From Bifidobacterium rousetti (lineage in GTDB: Bacteria; Actinomycetota; Actinomycetes; Actinomycetales; Bifidobacteriaceae): 54,765 bases of DNA. The stretch lies in assembly GCF_008698235.1 (NCBI RefSeq), contig NZ_PEBH01000003.1, positions 1 to 54,765 of the forward strand, given 5' to 3'. The notes below the pieces were generated by a model. It searched no databases. It was not told where the DNA came from and saw only the letters and a program-made list of their open reading frames with translations. Made by a program: the position numbers and the translations under genes. Shown in pieces: positions 54,353-54,765 of this stretch (positions are counted from its first letter, which is position 1; the number at the start of each line of letters is the position of its first letter).

Positions 54353-54604
54353 TCAGACCGACTCGACGACGTCCTCCGACCTCACCGCCAGATCATCGAA
54401 CGACACATCATGCGCATCCTCGTACACCACGGCCCCGCGAGCCGCCACGGCGCGGACGATCTCGCGGCAGCGGCATTCGCCGACCGCATCGACATGGCGC
54501 GTGAGGCAGCCGGCGCCGACCACGGGAAGCTGCAGCACATGCGAGGCCTCGTGAATCAGACGTACGACCACGGCACCCGTGGAACGATCGTCGAAGACGC
54601 CCTC
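54353..54604 (-). CDS. C-terminal fragment of an unidentified protein
   Basis: A minus-strand frame of about 83 codons with normal high-GC3 codon use ends in a stop at 54353 (end of protein ...DDLAVRSEDVVESV). The visible part (VVVRLIHEASHVLQLPVVGAGCL) looks like a soluble alpha/beta domain, but I do not recognise it. Upstream it meets the C tract and then low-complexity sequence, so either the gene is interrupted, the tract is a variable coding tract (it would read Gly), or the sequence is wrong there. Confidence 0.4.
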   Translation of the reverse strand, partial: EGVFDDRSTGAVVVRLIHEASHVLQLPVVGAGCLTRHVDAVGECRCREIVRAVAARGAVVYEDAHDVSFDDLAVRSEDVVESV

Positions 54605-54622
54605 CCCCCCCCCCCCCCCCCC
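54604..54622. repeat. 19-base C homopolymer
   Basis: Nineteen C in a row, followed by C-rich low-complexity bases to the window end. Such a tract may be phase-variable in vivo, or a sequencing/assembly artefact near a contig end. Confidence 0.9.
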
Positions 54623-54765
54623 ACCTTCCCCACGGCGCCCCCTCCCAACCACCGCCTCTCCACCTCCCCCCTCTCTGCACGTAGATCACCCCCTACAGGC
54701 TGACCCGTCTGTTGCACCGCAGACTACCCTCGCCCCTACATGTAGACACCACGGCTGTGCTGACC

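Overview
The window is a high-GC actinobacterial chromosome segment that reads as a Bifidobacterium or a close relative. This is inferred from the gene set and style, not from a database search. Supporting signs are an actinobacterial LexA box, an EF-P with the unmodified-type PGKGP loop, a single-chain PurL, PurT, a single-chain glycyl-tRNA synthetase, a tRNA-His with encoded CCA, and frequent GTG/TTG starts. Most of it is core metabolism and translation. I see no prophage, insertion sequence, CRISPR array or classical defence island.

Layout. 1-4110 (minus): the 5' part of ftsZ, then dusB and glyS. 4207-10218: a MacAB-like export module on the minus strand (adaptor, ATPase, permease; each pair overlaps), facing a plus-strand lipoprotein / response regulator / histidine kinase operon, which looks like a self-contained envelope-stress or antimicrobial-peptide module. 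10232-15414: a TPP riboswitch and a thiamine operon (thiM, a ThiE-ThiC fusion, thiD, a thiamine-binding protein) closed by a strong bidirectional hairpin. 15439-21799 (minus): carA, carB and a PyrF-Gmk fusion, so pyrimidine synthesis is joined to GMP phosphorylation. 21987-23024: nusB and efp. 23235-27577 (minus): the str operon rpsL-rpsG-fusA-tuf. 27917-27992: tRNA-His with a good promoter and terminator.

27993-28687 has no recognised gene but holds a palindrome, a promoter-like site, a strong plus-strand terminator and a 20-bp tandem repeat. It is a candidate small-RNA locus. 28688-32125: a threonine aldolase, a GT4 glycosyltransferase and an aminotransferase. 32361-50126 carries the purine genes purT, purC, purL, purF, purM and purD, interrupted by a VOC protein, a DUF4230 protein, a lipoprotein, a lactonase, a deoxyinosine-type glycosylase, an aldo-keto reductase and an SOS-controlled Y-family polymerase with its YolD-like partner. 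50127-50770 is rich in repeats: a terminator, a perfect 46-bp palindrome and four copies of a 43-44-bp inverted-repeat element. 50771-54127 (minus): an LtaS-type sulfatase and a ZnuA-type metal-binding lipoprotein with a Zur-like box. The last 400 bases hold the end of an unidentified gene and a 19-base C tract of doubtful sequence quality.

The best candidates for something little described are the extragenic repeat system at 50260-50632, the 165-bp inverted repeat before purC, the orphan transcription unit at 28141-28566, and the two fusions (PyrF-Gmk and ThiE-ThiC). No large novel protein system is evident.
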